Source: an uncultured Chitinophagaceae bacterium (GTDB taxonomy: Bacteria > Bacteroidota > Bacteroidia > Chitinophagales > Chitinophagaceae). From it: DNA of 37,464 nucleotides. Below are positions 1-8,196 of this stretch, piece by piece. The notes beneath the pieces are model-generated. The model saw only the letters and a program-made list of their open reading frames with translations, was not told the origin of the DNA and did no database searches. Every line of letters starts with the position of its first letter. The stretch's first letter is position 1. The position numbers were made by a program, and so were the translations under genes. Location: the NCBI GenBank assembly GCA_937858715.1, contig CALLZY010000088.1, positions 1-37,464 on the forward strand, given 5' to 3'.

Positions 1-314
1 GGTTCCCGGTAAGTAAACTCAGAAGCATCTTTGGGTGTAAGTATTGTAATAAGAAATGGCCTTACGAAAGCAATAAGGGTACATGCCGCGGCATGGAGGC
101 CAGGTGTCATGGAGAAATAATCAAGAGTAAGGCCGGTCATAAACCCAATTATCAACAACCATTGCCTTGAAACAGAGAAGGGCAGCCAAAGGATAAACAG
201 GTAATATATATAAGGAGTGATATAGCGGTGCAAATGCGGAATTTTATCCAGCACATATACCTGGAGCAGGATGAAAATAACAAACCGGAATATGTTTCTT
301 ACAGCATCACTCAC
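1..314 (-). CDS. mreD: MreD rod-shape protein, partial (3' end outside window)
   Basis: Reading the minus strand from a GTG at 314 gives an open frame of about 104 codons that runs off the left edge. It begins VSDAVRNIFRF and is rich in hydrophobic segments, for example around YIYYLFILWLPF and WLLIIGFMTGLTLDYFS. The GTG overlaps the TGA stop of mreC by four bases (GTGA), which suggests translational coupling. MreD is the small polytopic inner-membrane partner of MreC and MreB in the elongasome, which directs lateral wall synthesis. The call rests on position in the mreB-mreC-mreD order, the hydrophobic profile and the MreD-like GLTLDYFS stretch. The only ATG near the junction (305-307) is followed almost at once by a stop in its frame, so GTG is the best start. 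Confidence 0.85.
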   Translation of the reverse strand, partial: MSDAVRNIFRFVIFILLQVYVLDKIPHLHRYITPYIYYLFILWLPFSVSRQWLLIIGFMTGLTLDYFSMTPGLHAAACTLIAFVRPFLITILTPKDASEFTYRE

Positions 315-1189
315 TTTTGGTTCTTTTTGGTTTCTTCTATTTTTTTCCTTGTTTCTTCATACAATTTTATCTGCTCTTCTCTCTCAATATTCTCAATAAT
401 ATGCACCTGCTGCAGGTTGTTGAAATTAGCAGCAGTTTTGATTCTCAACAGGTACATACCTGATGTATTGTCAATTTTTACATCGGCAACAGTGCCCACC
501 ATATATCCGGGAGGAAAGTTATAAGAAACTGAACTGGTAAGTACCGTATCTCCTTTTTTCACTTCAACCGTTTTGGGTATTCTTTTCAGGGTAAGAAAGC
601 GGGGGTCTTTCCCATCCCATTCTGCCGTTCCTGTTTCACCACTTTTTTTAAGGGAAGCACTTACAGAATTCTGCACATGCAGCAAACTCATCACCTGGCT
701 GAAGTTGGGGCTTACGCCAACAACCACTCCCACCACACTGCCGTCGGAGTTTACCACGGCCATATTGTCCTTTATTCCCTGGTTTGCACCCCGGTTCAAC
801 TGTATGTAGTTCTTCTGAGAGTTTACAGTGTTATAAACCACCACTGCCGGTCTTGAAAAGTAGCGGCGATAGGTGCCCATCGTATCAATTGGCACTGAGT
901 CTCTTACCAACTGAACTGCCGTGTCCCTTACACTAAAATTCCGGGGCAACAAGTTAAGCAGGGAATCATTTAACCTGTGTACCCGCCGGTTTTCCTCTTT
1001 CAGTGTAAAATAGTCTTCCACTTTATTATACTGGCTGTTGATGCGGCCTGTAACTTCATTAGCCACTCCAAGAAACTTTGCCCGGTGATACCGGTTATAG
1101 CTGAACAAAAACCACAGTGCCACTCCCTGCAGAAAGAGAAAGGTGAAAAATGTTCTGTAACGCCGGATGAAAAGGAAGATGTTACGCAT
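311..1189 (-). CDS. mreC: MreC, rod shape-determining protein
   Basis: A 292-residue protein with a basic N-terminus (MRNIFLFIRRYRTF), one membrane segment at about residues 13-31, a coiled-coil-like stretch after it and a beta-rich periplasmic domain. Within that domain are the family-typical VVYNTVNSQKNYIQLNRG and GVVGVSPNFSQVMSLLH type stretches. MreC is a bitopic protein that links cytoplasmic MreB filaments to periplasmic wall synthases. The C-terminus is highly charged (EEQIKLYEETRKKIEETKK), probably a flexible tail. It is second in a minus-strand operon, 78 bases after mreB, and its stop codon overlaps the mreD start by four bases. Length and order fit the family. Confidence 0.95.
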   Translation of the reverse strand: MRNIFLFIRRYRTFFTFLFLQGVALWFLFSYNRYHRAKFLGVANEVTGRINSQYNKVEDYFTLKEENRRVHRLNDSLLNLLPRNFSVRDTAVQLVRDSVPIDTMGTYRRYFSRPAVVVYNTVNSQKNYIQLNRGANQGIKDNMAVVNSDGSVVGVVVGVSPNFSQVMSLLHVQNSVSASLKKSGETGTAEWDGKDPRFLTLKRIPKTVEVKKGDTVLTSSVSYNFPPGYMVGTVADVKIDNTSGMYLLRIKTAANFNNLQQVHIIENIEREEQIKLYEETRKKIEETKKNQK

Positions 1190-1194
1190 AGCAG

Positions 1195-1258
1195 GGTTTA
1201 AGGTTTAAGGTATAAGGTTTGGGTTGTTGTTAATGCAAACTTCCTTTTACCTTACACC
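1195..1258. repeat. Heptamer tandem repeat forming an imperfect inverted repeat between mreB and mreC
   Basis: Positions 1195-1222 are four head-to-tail 7-base units: GGTTTAA, GGTTTAA, GGTATAA, GGTTTGG. Related units occur on the opposite strand at 1243-1258. The arm at 1202-1217 matches the reverse complement of 1243-1258 at 14 of 16 positions, with a 25-base loop. The mreB-mreC transcript could therefore fold into a long hairpin here. There is no clear U-tract, so a processing or stability role is as likely as termination. The whole stretch is intergenic. Confidence 0.7.
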
Positions 1259-1267
1259 TCACCCCTT

Positions 1268-2293
1268 TTATCTCATTACGAAAGGATACTTATCATAGTT
1301 TTTCAGCGCAATGCCGGTTCCCCGTACCACACTTTTCAGCGGATCGTCTGCTATATGTACGGGAAGTTTAATCTTATTACCCAGCCTCTTATCCAGGCCA
1401 CGCAACAGGGCACCACCACCCGTAATGTACAAACCACGGCGGTAAATATCGGCAGCCAGCTCAGGAGGTGTTTGCTCCAGTGCTTTAAGGATGGCTTCTT
1501 CTATTTTGAAAATACTTTTATCCAGTGCTTCGGCAATTTCCTGGTAGCTTACCATTATCTGCTTGGGAATACCCGTCACAAGGTCACGGCCATTTACCGG
1601 AAAATCATCCGGCGGGTTATCAATTTCTTTCATAGCCGCACCCACCTGAATTTTAATCTGTTCAGCAGTTCTTTCGCCAATCAGCAGGCTGTGGTAGCGG
1701 CGCAGGGCTTCCATAATATCAGCTGTAAACTCATCTCCGGCAATACGGATGCTTTGGTCACATACGATTCCCGCAAGGGCAATTACAGTAATACCTGTTG
1801 TACCACCACCAATGTCAATAATCATGTTACCAACCGGTTCCTCCACGTCAATGCCAATACCAAGGGCGGCGGCCATGGGTTCATGAATGAGGTACACCTC
1901 TTTGGCACCGGCCTGCTCGGCACTGTCACGAACAGCCCTTTTTTCCACTTCGGTAATGGAAGATGGAATGCAAATCATCATCCTCCAGCTTGGGGGAAAA
2001 AGGGGTTTCTTGGGGTAAACCAATTTAATCAGTTCCCGTATCATCAGCTCGGCAGCGTTAAAGTCGGCAATTACGCCATCCTTTAGCGGCCTTACGGTGC
2101 GGATGCTTTCATGTGTTTTTTCATGCATCATCAGCGCCTTTTTGCCTACCGCCAGCACCTCTTTGGGGTTGTTGCGGTTAAGAGCAACAATACTCGGTTC
2201 GTTCACCACTACTTCTTCGTTGTGTATGATGAGGGTATTTGCCGTACCCAGGTCGATGGCTATTTCTTGTGTAAACCAGTTAAAAAGTCCCAT
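1268..2293 (-). CDS. mreB: MreB, actin-like rod shape protein
   Basis: A 341-residue actin-family ATPase of normal MreB length. Visible motifs are phosphate-1 EIAIDLGTANTLI (about residues 10-22), the MreB signature IPSSITEVEKRAVRDSAEQAG (about 110-130), phosphate-2 MIIDIGGGTTGITVIAL (about 157-173) and the adenosine motif LYITGGGALLRGLDKRL (about 290-306). It polymerises under the inner membrane and positions the elongasome. It is the first gene of mreB-mreC-mreD. The start at 2293 puts MGLFNWFTQEIAIDLG at the N-terminus, which fits the membrane-binding amphipathic N-terminus of the family. No exact TAnnTTTG box is seen directly upstream. Confidence 0.98.
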   Translation of the reverse strand: MGLFNWFTQEIAIDLGTANTLIIHNEEVVVNEPSIVALNRNNPKEVLAVGKKALMMHEKTHESIRTVRPLKDGVIADFNAAELMIRELIKLVYPKKPLFPPSWRMMICIPSSITEVEKRAVRDSAEQAGAKEVYLIHEPMAAALGIGIDVEEPVGNMIIDIGGGTTGITVIALAGIVCDQSIRIAGDEFTADIMEALRRYHSLLIGERTAEQIKIQVGAAMKEIDNPPDDFPVNGRDLVTGIPKQIMVSYQEIAEALDKSIFKIEEAILKALEQTPPELAADIYRRGLYITGGGALLRGLDKRLGNKIKLPVHIADDPLKSVVRGTGIALKNYDKYPFVMR

Positions 2294-2310
2294 TAAATTA
2301 TGTTGGATTT

Positions 2311-2332
2311 ACCTGCCTACCGGCAGGCAGGT
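2311..2332. repeat. REP-like palindrome, ACCTGCCT arms
   Basis: A perfect 8-base inverted repeat: ACCTGCCT at 2311-2318 and AGGCAGGT at 2325-2332, with the six-base loop ACCGGC. It lies 18 bases upstream of the mreB start codon, in the leader if transcription starts further up. There is no T-tract beside it, so it is not a normal terminator. From memory, near-identical palindromes, which translate as LPTGRQ in spurious ORFs, are scattered through many environmental Bacteroidota genomes. This was not checked. Confidence 0.6.
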
Positions 2333-2504
2333 TGAGGGCAAAGGTGGAGGAAATTATTTGAATTATCAAAGGGAAACCCTTGCTGGAAGCGGTTTTTTTG
2401 AAGTTTTTTCCATATGAAAATTTACGTTAAAAAACGGGCAGCACTCTTTTGCTACTTAAAATTTCAGTATAATGGTCAACCTCATTTTCGATTAACTTCA
2501 CCCA

Positions 2505-3707
2505 ATGCGAATCATCACCCGGACTGTCTTTGTTCTCTCTATGGTGAGCCTGTTTGCCGATGTGGCCAGCGAAATGCTGTACCCGGTAATTCCGGTTTAT
2601 CTGAAAGAGATTGGCTTCACCGTTCTGTGGATTGGTGTGCTGGAAGGTGTGGTGAACTTTACTGCCGGCATCAGTAAAGGATACTTTGGAAAACTAAGCG
2701 ATGAAAAAGGGTTGCGGCTGCCATTCGTTAAGCTGGGATATTTCCTGAGTGCATTATCAAAACCACTGATTGCCGCATTTACATATCCTGTATGGATTTT
2801 TTTCGTTCGCACATTAGACAGGCTGGGCAAAGGAATCCGCACAGCATCAAGAGATGCTTTACTGTCGCAGCAGGCCACCAAAGAAACTAAGGCAAGGGTG
2901 TTTGGATTTCACCGCAGTATGGATACAGTTGGTGCAGCAATAGGCCCCATAATAGCTTTACTGTTTTTATACTTTTATCCGGGCAGTTATAAGGCACTCT
3001 TTTATCTCGCCTTCATTCCAGGCGTTATTTCAATACTGCTCATTTTTTTGCTGAAGGAAAAAAAACAGCCGGTTTCCACATTAGGAAAGGGCAGCTTCTT
3101 TTCTTTTTTTAAGTACTGGAAGATAGCTACTCCTGAATTCAGAAAGGTTGTACCGGCATTGTTACTGTTTGCCCTGTTCAACAGTTCTGATATTTTTTTG
3201 CTGCTGATTACAAAAGAAAGTATTGGTGAAAGTGGTTTGAAAATGTTTGGAACAGTATTTAACGCTGATACTGTAACTATTGCTGCATACATTGTTTACA
3301 ATCTTGTGTATGCTGCTGCTTCTTATCCGATGGGAGTGTTAGCCGACAGGCTAAGCCATAAAGCAGTTATCACTTCCGGTTTTATTTTATTTGCAGTGGT
3401 CTATGCCGGTTTTGCCTGGCATCCTTCTGCTTCCGTAATCTTTTTGTTGTTTGTACTGTATGGAATTTATGCAGCAGCCACCGAAGGTGTGATAAAGGCA
3501 TGGATTACCAATCTTGCCCACCATGAAAACACAGCCACTGCCATAGGTTTTTACACCAGTTGCGAAAGTATCAGTACGCTGCTGGCCAGTGTGCTGGCCG
3601 GTGCCATGTGGACTTTTATCAGCCCTTCATTTACTTTTGGAACTACGGCTATCATTGCAGTAATAGTAGCCGTTTACCTGTTTAAAACTTCAGGAATAAA
3701 GACATGA
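2505..3707 (+). CDS. MFS transporter
   Basis: A 400-residue major facilitator protein with about 12 hydrophobic segments. The N-terminus reads MRIITRTVFVLSMVSLFADVASE, then MLYPVIPVYLKEIGF. The motif-A-like loop GYFGKLSDEKG (about residues 59-69) and DRLGKGIRTASRDALL (about 105-120) follow. The FADVASEMLYP beginning and the GKGIRTASRDAL segment are typical of a widespread drug or metabolite exporter group in COG0477. The substrate cannot be told from sequence. It is transcribed toward purD, and the two stop codons are one base apart, so no separate terminator lies between them. It is a single gene with no linked regulator. Confidence 0.85.
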   Translation: MRIITRTVFVLSMVSLFADVASEMLYPVIPVYLKEIGFTVLWIGVLEGVVNFTAGISKGYFGKLSDEKGLRLPFVKLGYFLSALSKPLIAAFTYPVWIFFVRTLDRLGKGIRTASRDALLSQQATKETKARVFGFHRSMDTVGAAIGPIIALLFLYFYPGSYKALFYLAFIPGVISILLIFLLKEKKQPVSTLGKGSFFSFFKYWKIATPEFRKVVPALLLFALFNSSDIFLLLITKESIGESGLKMFGTVFNADTVTIAAYIVYNLVYAAASYPMGVLADRLSHKAVITSGFILFAVVYAGFAWHPSASVIFLLFVLYGIYAAATEGVIKAWITNLAHHENTATAIGFYTSCESISTLLASVLAGAMWTFISPSFTFGTTAIIAVIVAVYLFKTSGIKT

Positions 3708-3708
3708 G

Positions 3709-4989
3709 TCATTCGAACTCATAGCCAATATCGCTCCGGTAGTATTTCTTTTCAAATGAAACCTTCTGCATTTCTTCTTTTGAAATCGTAGCTGCATCAA
3801 AAACGGAAGTGCCATAAGAAGTGATGCAAAATACCCGGCCACCGTTTGTAACCACTTTACCTTCTTTTTCAGTTGTGCCCATATGAAAGAGAATGCTGTC
3901 GTCCGGATTAATATCTCCCAAACCCTTTATTTCAATATCCTTTTTATAATCGCCGGGGTAGCCGCCACTTACTGCCACAACTGTTGCTGTAGTTCGTGAA
4001 TCTGTCTCAATGTTTATTTTATCCAATTGCTGGGTGGTGGCTGCAGTAAAAACTTCAACCAGATCATTTTTTATTCTTGGTACCACCACTTCTGTTTCCG
4101 GGTCGCCCATGCGACAGTTGTATTCAATCATATAAGGTTCATCATCCTCAACCATCAGCCCAAGAAATATGAACCCCCTGTATTCCAATCCCTCTTTGCT
4201 TAATCCTTCTACGGTAGGCTTAATTATCCTTTCTTCAATTTTTTTCATCAGCGATGGAGTGGCAAATGGCACCGGGCTGATTGCGCCCATACCGCCGGTA
4301 TTGGGGCCGGTATCTCCTTCTCCCACCCTTTTATAATCTTTTGCCTCGGGCAGGATAACATAATTTTTGCCATCTATCAACACAAACACAGACATTTCAA
4401 TTCCTTTCAGGAATTGCTCCACCACCACCTTTTTACTGGCTTCGCCAAATTTTGCCCTTTGTATCATCAGGTCGAATTCGGCAATTGCTTCCAGGTGATT
4501 CTCGCAAATAACAACACCCTTGCCAGCGGCCAAACCATCTGCCTTTAATACTATCGGCAAAGTATGGTTTTGCAGGTATTCCACCCCTTCTTTATAATTG
4601 TTCAGAGTAAACTCCCCGTACGCAGCTGTGGGGATATTATGACGCATCATAAATGCTTTTGCAAATGCCTTGCTGCCTTCTAATTGTGCACCTGCCTTTC
4701 CGGGCCCGATAACATCCAGGTTTTTTAAAGCCGGATGAGTGATGAGATAATCTGTAATGCCTTTTACAAGCGGTTCTTCAGGGCCTACAATAACCAGATT
4801 AATTTGATGAGAGAGACAGGCATCTTTAATGGCTTCAAAATCGGTTACACCAATGGGGAGGTTTGTTCCGCAAGTGGAGGTGCCGGCGTTGCCCGGCGCA
4901 ATAAAGAGTTTTTCGCAGAGCGGACTTTGGGCAATTTTCCAGGCTATGGCATGCTCACGGCCGCCTGAACCCAGCAACAGTATTCGCAT
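3709..4989 (-). CDS. purD: Phosphoribosylamine-glycine ligase (GAR synthetase)
   Basis: An ATP-grasp ligase that joins glycine to 5-phosphoribosylamine in the second step of purine synthesis. I start it at 4989, giving 426 residues and the family N-terminus MRILLLGSGGREHAIAWK. The longer frame to 5040 would add 17 unconserved residues and run through a -7 box at 5016-5023. Visible motifs are GSGGREHA near the N-terminus, KADGLAAGKGV in the ATP-grasp B domain, GDTGPNTGGMGAISP, and the metal/ATP-binding EYNCRMGDPETE. Length is normal. It converges with the MFS gene and stands alone rather than in a pur operon. Confidence 0.97.
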   Translation of the reverse strand: MRILLLGSGGREHAIAWKIAQSPLCEKLFIAPGNAGTSTCGTNLPIGVTDFEAIKDACLSHQINLVIVGPEEPLVKGITDYLITHPALKNLDVIGPGKAGAQLEGSKAFAKAFMMRHNIPTAAYGEFTLNNYKEGVEYLQNHTLPIVLKADGLAAGKGVVICENHLEAIAEFDLMIQRAKFGEASKKVVVEQFLKGIEMSVFVLIDGKNYVILPEAKDYKRVGEGDTGPNTGGMGAISPVPFATPSLMKKIEERIIKPTVEGLSKEGLEYRGFIFLGLMVEDDEPYMIEYNCRMGDPETEVVVPRIKNDLVEVFTAATTQQLDKINIETDSRTTATVVAVSGGYPGDYKKDIEIKGLGDINPDDSILFHMGTTEKEGKVVTNGGRVFCITSYGTSVFDAATISKEEMQKVSFEKKYYRSDIGYEFE

Positions 4990-5015
4990 AAATGTATTGG
5001 ATTGTTTTTCGGGTG

Positions 5016-5023
5016 CAAACATA
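5016..5023 (-). promoter_or_regulatory. Predicted -7 box for purD (TATGTTTG)
   Basis: The minus strand reads TATGTTTG, an exact match to the Bacteroidota -7 consensus TAnnTTTG. It lies 26 bases before the ATG at 4989. No good -33 TTTG was found at the usual 19-21 base spacing. The position supports the shorter purD start. Confidence 0.5.
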
Positions 5024-5051
5024 CAATCACAAATCCACAATCTGCCGAAAA

Positions 5052-5087
5052 CAACCGGGGTTCGTGAAATTTCACGAACCCCGGTTG
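5052..5087 (-). terminator. Perfect 36-base palindrome, probable terminator of the POT gene
   Basis: Positions 5052-5069 are the exact reverse complement of 5070-5087; the left arm begins CAACCGGGGTTCGTGAAA. It lies 22 bases past the stop of the minus-strand POT gene. On that strand it is followed by TTTTC, which suggests intrinsic termination before purD. The arm is 18 bases with no separate loop. Because it is symmetrical it could also be a dyad for a DNA-binding protein upstream of purD. Confidence 0.65.
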
Positions 5088-5109
5088 AAACACATCAAAT
5101 AGACTGAAT

Positions 5110-6642
5110 TTATTTTGCAACCCTTTCCAACCACTTCACCATGAAAATCATTGTGAACATTGAAATAAGGCAGGCTCCAACAAATATTGCCCAAGTAGCC
5201 CATATAGGTATGGCATGATAGAAAATTGCCCCGATAAATAATAACTGGTTACCAATTGCAGTAGCAGCCAGCCACATTCCCTGCATAATGCCCTGCAACT
5301 TTGGAGGAGCTACTTTTGATACAAATGAAATACCCAGCGGACTGATGAACAGTTCAGCAACAGTAAGAATGAAATAAGTGCCAATCAGCAGCCATGGTGT
5401 TACCCTTTCTGCATCTTTCAATCCACCCATAGCTTCTCTTGCGCTGTCTAATGGAAGACCTTGCGAGCCCAGCGCCATCACCACATAAGCAAGAGCGGCT
5501 ATTCCCATACCTAACGCAATTTTTTTAGGGGTTGAGGGTTCCTTTCCTTTTGCCCTCAGCCAACCAAAAAATGCCATGATAATGGGTGTAAGAAATACAA
5601 CAAAAAACGGATTGATTGACTGGAACAGTTCTGCGCCTTTCAACCTTGTAAAGCCAAGGTCAACATCAATTTTACTCAGATCTGTATAATCTTTTGCAAA
5701 GTATGTAAGGGTGAGTCCATTTTGATGGAAAGAGAACCAGAAGAATATCACCACTGCCAAAACTGCCAACACAGCATATATCCGTTGTTTTACTTCGCTG
5801 GCAGGCATTTCGTTTTCACCCAGGCCATGCGCCTTTTCAGTTTTTGCTTTAGGGTCAGGGAAAATCCGTTTATTTTTAATATAAATCACCAATGATACAA
5901 GCATAGCCCCGATTGCAATAGCAAATGCATAGTGGAAACCGGTAGTGAACAGGTTAAGGTATTCTTTTGAAAAAGCAGTCAGGTCTGCGCCAGTATAACC
6001 AACTTCTGAAGCAATACTTTGTAATCGCTGTGCCCCTTCTGTCGTAATAGTATTATCAAGATGGGCATGCGCCAATGCCGGCAGGTCTGCATTATATTGG
6101 AAGCCGTGAGACTGAACCCACCAGTTACGTATCGCTACCGCAAAAATGGGAGCAAAGATGGCACCTACATTAATAAACATATAAAACAACTGAAAGCCGC
6201 TGTCCCTCATTTTAGAATGCTCTGGTGTGTCGTACATCTGGCCAACCAAAGCCTGAAGGTTGCCTTTAAAAAGGCCATTGCCGAAGGCAATTAAGAAGAG
6301 ACCAAGGCAGGTAATAATCAAAAAGAAGGTGAACTTATTGGCCGGAACAGGCGTACCCGATGGATAAGCAAGCACTACATAGCCCAAAGCCATCAGTAAT
6401 ATTCCTGCAAGGATAGTGCCTTTGTAATTCCTTGTTTTATCAGCAATAATACCGCCTACCAAGGCAAGTATATAAATAGAAAAATAAAACACAGAGTAAA
6501 TAATGCCTGCTTTTGTACCACTGAGTCCAAACTTAGACATCAGAAACAAGGTCAGGATACCCATCATGGTATAAAAGCCGAAGCGTTCGCCCATATTGGC
6601 CAGAGAAGCTGCCAGTAATCCTTTAGGATGATTTTTGAACAT
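5110..6642 (-). CDS. POT/PTR-family proton-coupled peptide transporter
   Basis: A 510-residue member of the POT (PTR2) branch of the major facilitator superfamily, which imports di- and tripeptides. The TM1 motif reads NMGERFGFY at residues 16-24, where the canonical form is ExxERFxYY. The second Glu and the Arg are kept, but the first Glu is Asn and the first Tyr is Phe. The PTR2 signature appears as FYMFINVGA, and the TM4 segment as FGNGLFKGN with the conserved Lys. A cytoplasmic linker around KRIFPDPKAKTEK splits the two halves. It is the last of three minus-strand transporter genes (9603 to 5110), 81 bases from its neighbour and closed by the palindrome at 5052-5087. The missing Glu raises the question of how coupling works. 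Confidence 0.9.
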   Translation of the reverse strand: MFKNHPKGLLAASLANMGERFGFYTMMGILTLFLMSKFGLSGTKAGIIYSVFYFSIYILALVGGIIADKTRNYKGTILAGILLMALGYVVLAYPSGTPVPANKFTFFLIITCLGLFLIAFGNGLFKGNLQALVGQMYDTPEHSKMRDSGFQLFYMFINVGAIFAPIFAVAIRNWWVQSHGFQYNADLPALAHAHLDNTITTEGAQRLQSIASEVGYTGADLTAFSKEYLNLFTTGFHYAFAIAIGAMLVSLVIYIKNKRIFPDPKAKTEKAHGLGENEMPASEVKQRIYAVLAVLAVVIFFWFSFHQNGLTLTYFAKDYTDLSKIDVDLGFTRLKGAELFQSINPFFVVFLTPIIMAFFGWLRAKGKEPSTPKKIALGMGIAALAYVVMALGSQGLPLDSAREAMGGLKDAERVTPWLLIGTYFILTVAELFISPLGISFVSKVAPPKLQGIMQGMWLAATAIGNQLLFIGAIFYHAIPIWATWAIFVGACLISMFTMIFMVKWLERVAK

Positions 6643-6723
6643 AAAAGTTGATTTTGTATTTAATTATGAGAATACTTAAGAAAACAATTCCGAAATTCGG
6701 TGAAATCCGGGGGTTATCTGTAA

Positions 6724-8085
6724 TTATTTTATCCCGTGCATCTTTCCTATCAGCCAACGGGAAAGAAAAAGAACGATTACTCCTAATAAGCCGACAAAAA
6801 CTGCAATGCCGGCAAAAATGGTAAGTGCGCCAAATTTATTTACAAACTGCACTGAAATACCGCTTAACAAGTTAGCTACAAAACTGCTCAGAAACCATAC
6901 CCCCATAAACAAAGAGGCCATTCTCAAAGGTGCCAGTTTTGATACCATGGAAAGACCAATTGGCGAAAGCATCAATTCTCCAATTGTGTGCAGCAAATAA
7001 GTTGCAAGCAGCCACAAAATACTGGCCTTTACATTTACATCCGTGTTTTCGCCACCCCTTTCCAGCACAGCCCCAACCATGAATAAAAATCCAACAGCAA
7101 GAGCAATCATTCCTAATCCCATTTTTACCGGGGTGGATGGATTTTTTCCATTTTTTTCGAGCTTCATCCATAAATAGGCAAATACAGGACCAAGAAATAC
7201 AATCAGCAACGGATTAACAGCCTGCATCCATGATGTAGGCATTGTCCAGCCCATTACATCCAGGTTAATATATTTATCAGTATATAAAGTGAGTGTGCTG
7301 CCAGCTTGTTCAAAACCTGCCCAAAAAAATGTTACAAAAAATACCATCACTACGATTACAGCAATTCTGTCCCTTTCTACTTTGGTCAACGGAGTTTTTT
7401 CAACTTGCTGACCTTCCACTTTGGCCCTTGCTGGTTTCAAACCAATATCACCAAGATATTTATTTGCATAAAGCAAGTAAATGATTAGACCCAACAACAT
7501 ACCGATGCCGGCCACAAAAAAGCCCCAGCGATATAAATAAGTTTCTCCAAAATATCCGCAAATGATTGGTGCCAAAAAAGCTCCGCCGTTGAAAAGCGAA
7601 TAATAAATAGTGAAAGCACTGTCACGGCGTTTGTCACCAGCTTCATACAGGTCGCCAATCATTGTGGGCGCAGAAGGTTTGAAGAACCCATTCCCCATTG
7701 CCAGAATCGTAAGCCCTAAGATGAAAATGAGATAATTGTCCTGCATATTTCCTGCCAGGGTAAAGTGGCCAATCATAATCAGGATGCCACCCACCAGAAC
7801 CGATCTGCGTTTTCCCCAATAATGGTCGGCAATGTATCCTCCAATTAATGGCAGCACATAGCATGCACCTGTAAATAAACCATAAATAGTACCGGCAGTA
7901 TTCTCATCAATTCCGAGTCCGCCAAGGTGTGCTTTAGGTCCTCCCTTCATAATATCGTTAGCCATATATAAAATGAGAAAAGCCCTCATTCCATAGTAAC
8001 TAAACCTCTCCCAAACCGATGTAAATGAAATGAGGTACAAGCCAAGAGGCTGTCCAAAAAGCTCTTTCTTCGATTGTGATGACAT
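6724..8085 (-). CDS. POT/PTR-family peptide transporter (DtpT-like)
   Basis: A 453-residue POT transporter and close to the DtpT/DtpA pattern at its N-terminus. TM1 reads SVWERFSYYGMRA (S23 to A35). Relative to ExxERFxYY only the first Glu is changed, to Ser23. TM4 reads GNGFFKPSAPTMIGDLY with the conserved Lys, and the PTR2 signature reads YYSLFNGGA. The C-terminal half has the family FFWAGFEQAGSTLTLYTDK segment. It should import di- and tripeptides. It lies between the other POT gene and the MFSD1-like gene on the same strand. The gaps of 81 and 111 bases, the second holding a terminator, suggest separate or partly coupled transcription. Confidence 0.93.
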   Translation of the reverse strand: MSSQSKKELFGQPLGLYLISFTSVWERFSYYGMRAFLILYMANDIMKGGPKAHLGGLGIDENTAGTIYGLFTGACYVLPLIGGYIADHYWGKRRSVLVGGILIMIGHFTLAGNMQDNYLIFILGLTILAMGNGFFKPSAPTMIGDLYEAGDKRRDSAFTIYYSLFNGGAFLAPIICGYFGETYLYRWGFFVAGIGMLLGLIIYLLYANKYLGDIGLKPARAKVEGQQVEKTPLTKVERDRIAVIVVMVFFVTFFWAGFEQAGSTLTLYTDKYINLDVMGWTMPTSWMQAVNPLLIVFLGPVFAYLWMKLEKNGKNPSTPVKMGLGMIALAVGFLFMVGAVLERGGENTDVNVKASILWLLATYLLHTIGELMLSPIGLSMVSKLAPLRMASLFMGVWFLSSFVANLLSGISVQFVNKFGALTIFAGIAVFVGLLGVIVLFLSRWLIGKMHGIK

Positions 8086-8095
8086 ACCTGTTTTT

Positions 8096-8112
8096 ATTAA
8101 GTCGCTAATGTA
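8096..8112 (-). promoter_or_regulatory. Shared upstream motif, copy 1
   Basis: The plus strand reads ATTAAGTCGCTAATGTA, ending ten bases before the start codon of the POT gene at 8085. A copy with 16 of 17 identical bases lies at 9635-9651, upstream of the MFSD1-like gene. On the transcribed strand each contains TACATTAG, one base off TAnnTTTG. It may be a weak -7 box or a common regulator site. Confidence 0.4.
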
Positions 8113-8158
8113 TAAAAAATAACCCGAAATGAAGGTCCGGCCATCACTTCGGGTTATT
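8112..8158 (-). terminator. Intrinsic terminator after the MFSD1-like gene
   Basis: Arms AATAACCCGAA at 8118-8128 and TTCGGGTTATT at 8148-8158 pair perfectly. The stem continues inward as TGA/TCA past one mismatch. On the minus strand the stem is followed by ATTTTTTATA. It lies 39 bases past the stop at 8197 and before the next minus-strand gene at 8085, so the two genes are probably separate transcription units. Confidence 0.75.
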
Positions 8159-8196
8159 CTTCGTATAAGTCAGACCGTTCCGGCCTGAGCATGGTA

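Noticed and set aside
1355-2086. 243-codon open frame on the plus strand opposite mreB
   Set aside because: Fully inside mreB on the other strand; its text is low in charged residues and rich in Asn, Gln and Thr without family similarity. A shadow of a strongly biased gene.
2414-2677. 87-codon frame overlapping the start of the MFS gene
   Set aside because: Different frame from the clear MFS product, Cys- and Arg-rich, no similarity.
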